Shown here: positions 14,737 to 15,381 of the stretch, in pieces
Position numbering within the stretch: the stretch's first letter is position 1
Layout of the letters: every line of letters starts with the position of its first letter
From: Alloiococcus sp035301245
Lineage (GTDB): Bacteria; Bacillota; Bacilli; Lactobacillales; Carnobacteriaceae_A
Direction: 5' to 3'
Assembly (NCBI GenBank): GCA_035301245.1
Contig: DATGUS010000020.1
Span: 1-15,381 of the forward strand
DNA: 15,381 bases
Notes under the pieces: model-generated
The model's database searches: none
The model's input: only the letters and a program-made list of their open reading frames with translations
Told to the model about the DNA's origin: nothing
Program-made: the position numbers and the translations under genes

Positions 14737-15381
14737 TTGAAACAAAATTTTAAAAAGTGGATTTTCTCAGGGAGTATGCTTGTCACAGCATTATTCTTAT
14801 CAGGATGTATGCGCCTAGATGAAAATAATCAACCTGCTGGCTTCTTCTCTGAATTGATGTATGACTATATTGTTGTACCGATGGAGTTTTTACTTAACTG
14901 GTTGGGTGGTAACTTAGGTAACTACGGTTTAGCAATTATTGCATTAACTATTTTAGTCCGTTTGATTATGCTTCCAATGACATTGAACCAACAACGTTCA
15001 ATGATGAAATCTCAAATGCAAATGTCTGGTATAAAACCAATCATTGACGAGATTCAAGAAGAAATGCAAGCCACTGAAGATCCAGAACGTAAACAAGAAT
15101 TAAACCAAGAATTAATGATGGTTTATCAAGATAATGGCATCAACCCATTAAGTCAGATGGCCGGATGCTTACCGCTATTCATTCAGATGCCTGTCTTTAT
15201 TGCGATCTTCCATGTCTTCAGACATTCAGAAGCAATCGCTTCAACGCAAATCTTTGGTATTCCATTAGGTTCACCGAGTGCGATTCTAGCAATTATTACT
15301 GGTGGCCTATACTACATTGAGTCAAAATTAATGCAACAACGTATGCCCACTGATCAGCCAGGTGGTGGTTCAATGGCGCTG
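14737..15381 (+). CDS. yidC: Membrane protein insertase YidC/OxaA, N-terminal part (runs off right edge)
   Basis: Inserts and folds membrane proteins, alone or with the Sec translocon. The 215 codons visible are open to the window end. The lipoprotein signal MKQNFKKWIFSGSMLVTALFLSGC ends in lipobox LSGC (C24), as in Gram-positive YidC. The first core helix LAIIALTILVRLIMLPMT carries the conserved groove arginine (as in SpoIIIJ/YidC1). It is followed by the cytoplasmic coiled-coil hairpin NQQRSMMKSQMQMSGIKPII...QELMMVYQDNGINPLSQMAGCLP and the next helix LFIQMPVFIAIFHVF. The start is TTG at 14737, with AAAGGA ten bases upstream; the next ATG lies inside the signal peptide. Linkage to acyP rather than rnpA suggests the YidC2-type paralogue found in many Lactobacillales, but this is inferred. 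Confidence 0.93.
   Translation, partial: MKQNFKKWIFSGSMLVTALFLSGCMRLDENNQPAGFFSELMYDYIVVPMEFLLNWLGGNLGNYGLAIIALTILVRLIMLPMTLNQQRSMMKSQMQMSGIKPIIDEIQEEMQATEDPERKQELNQELMMVYQDNGINPLSQMAGCLPLFIQMPVFIAIFHVFRHSEAIASTQIFGIPLGSPSAILAIITGGLYYIESKLMQQRMPTDQPGGGSMAL

Overview
This is an ordinary core-chromosome segment from a low-GC Gram-positive bacterium, most likely a member of the Lactobacillales and possibly of the Carnobacteriaceae/Aerococcaceae group. The placement rests on AT-rich spacers, strong AGGAGG-type ribosome binding sites, a T-box-controlled leuS, a Bacilli-type MnmM (YtqB) and a YidC made as a lipoprotein. Several proteins are strikingly acidic, above all the BMP lipoprotein, which hints at a salt-tolerant or alkaliphilic lifestyle. 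The family placement is inference; no rRNA or marker alignment is possible here.

Left part (1-5715, minus strand). The window opens with the N-terminal end of a probable polysaccharide/lipid flippase (1-103). It is preceded by a spacer holding a long nested inverted repeat. Then come leuS (263-2680) with its complete T-box leader (about 2701-2978, CUC leucine specifier, own promoter) and a large secreted cell-wall hydrolase (3025-5715). The hydrolase combines a GH73 glucosaminidase domain with eight LysM modules, an acidic stretch and a Glu-Pro repeat.

Middle part. A divergent promoter region (5716-5941) separates the hydrolase from mnmM (5942-6502, plus strand), a tRNA wobble-uridine methyltransferase. 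Converging on mnmM from the right is a four-gene nucleoside ABC importer (6679-11420, minus strand). Its transcription order is BMP lipoprotein, double-ATPase, permease, permease. The last three genes are tightly coupled by start/stop overlaps. A strand-specific hairpin separates the lipoprotein gene from the rest, and the operon ends in a perfect 32-bp palindromic terminator. Its promoter carries an inverted repeat around the -35 box, a candidate operator.

Right part. ftsK/spoIIIE (11739-14057, minus strand) has its own promoter and terminator. It is divergent from an acylphosphatase gene with an unusual N-terminal extension (14282-14653), which is followed by yidC (14737 to the window end, partial). 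The yidC ribosome binding site lies inside one arm of a perfect 10-bp inverted repeat. The arrangement recalls, but is not shown to be, the SD-masking control of yidC2 in Bacillus subtilis.

I see no mobile elements, CRISPR arrays, defence genes, tRNAs or rRNAs, and no clearly new multi-gene system. The points worth a second look are regulatory (yidC leader, bmp operator, leuS-flippase hairpin) and architectural (the eight-LysM hydrolase, the extended acylphosphatase).
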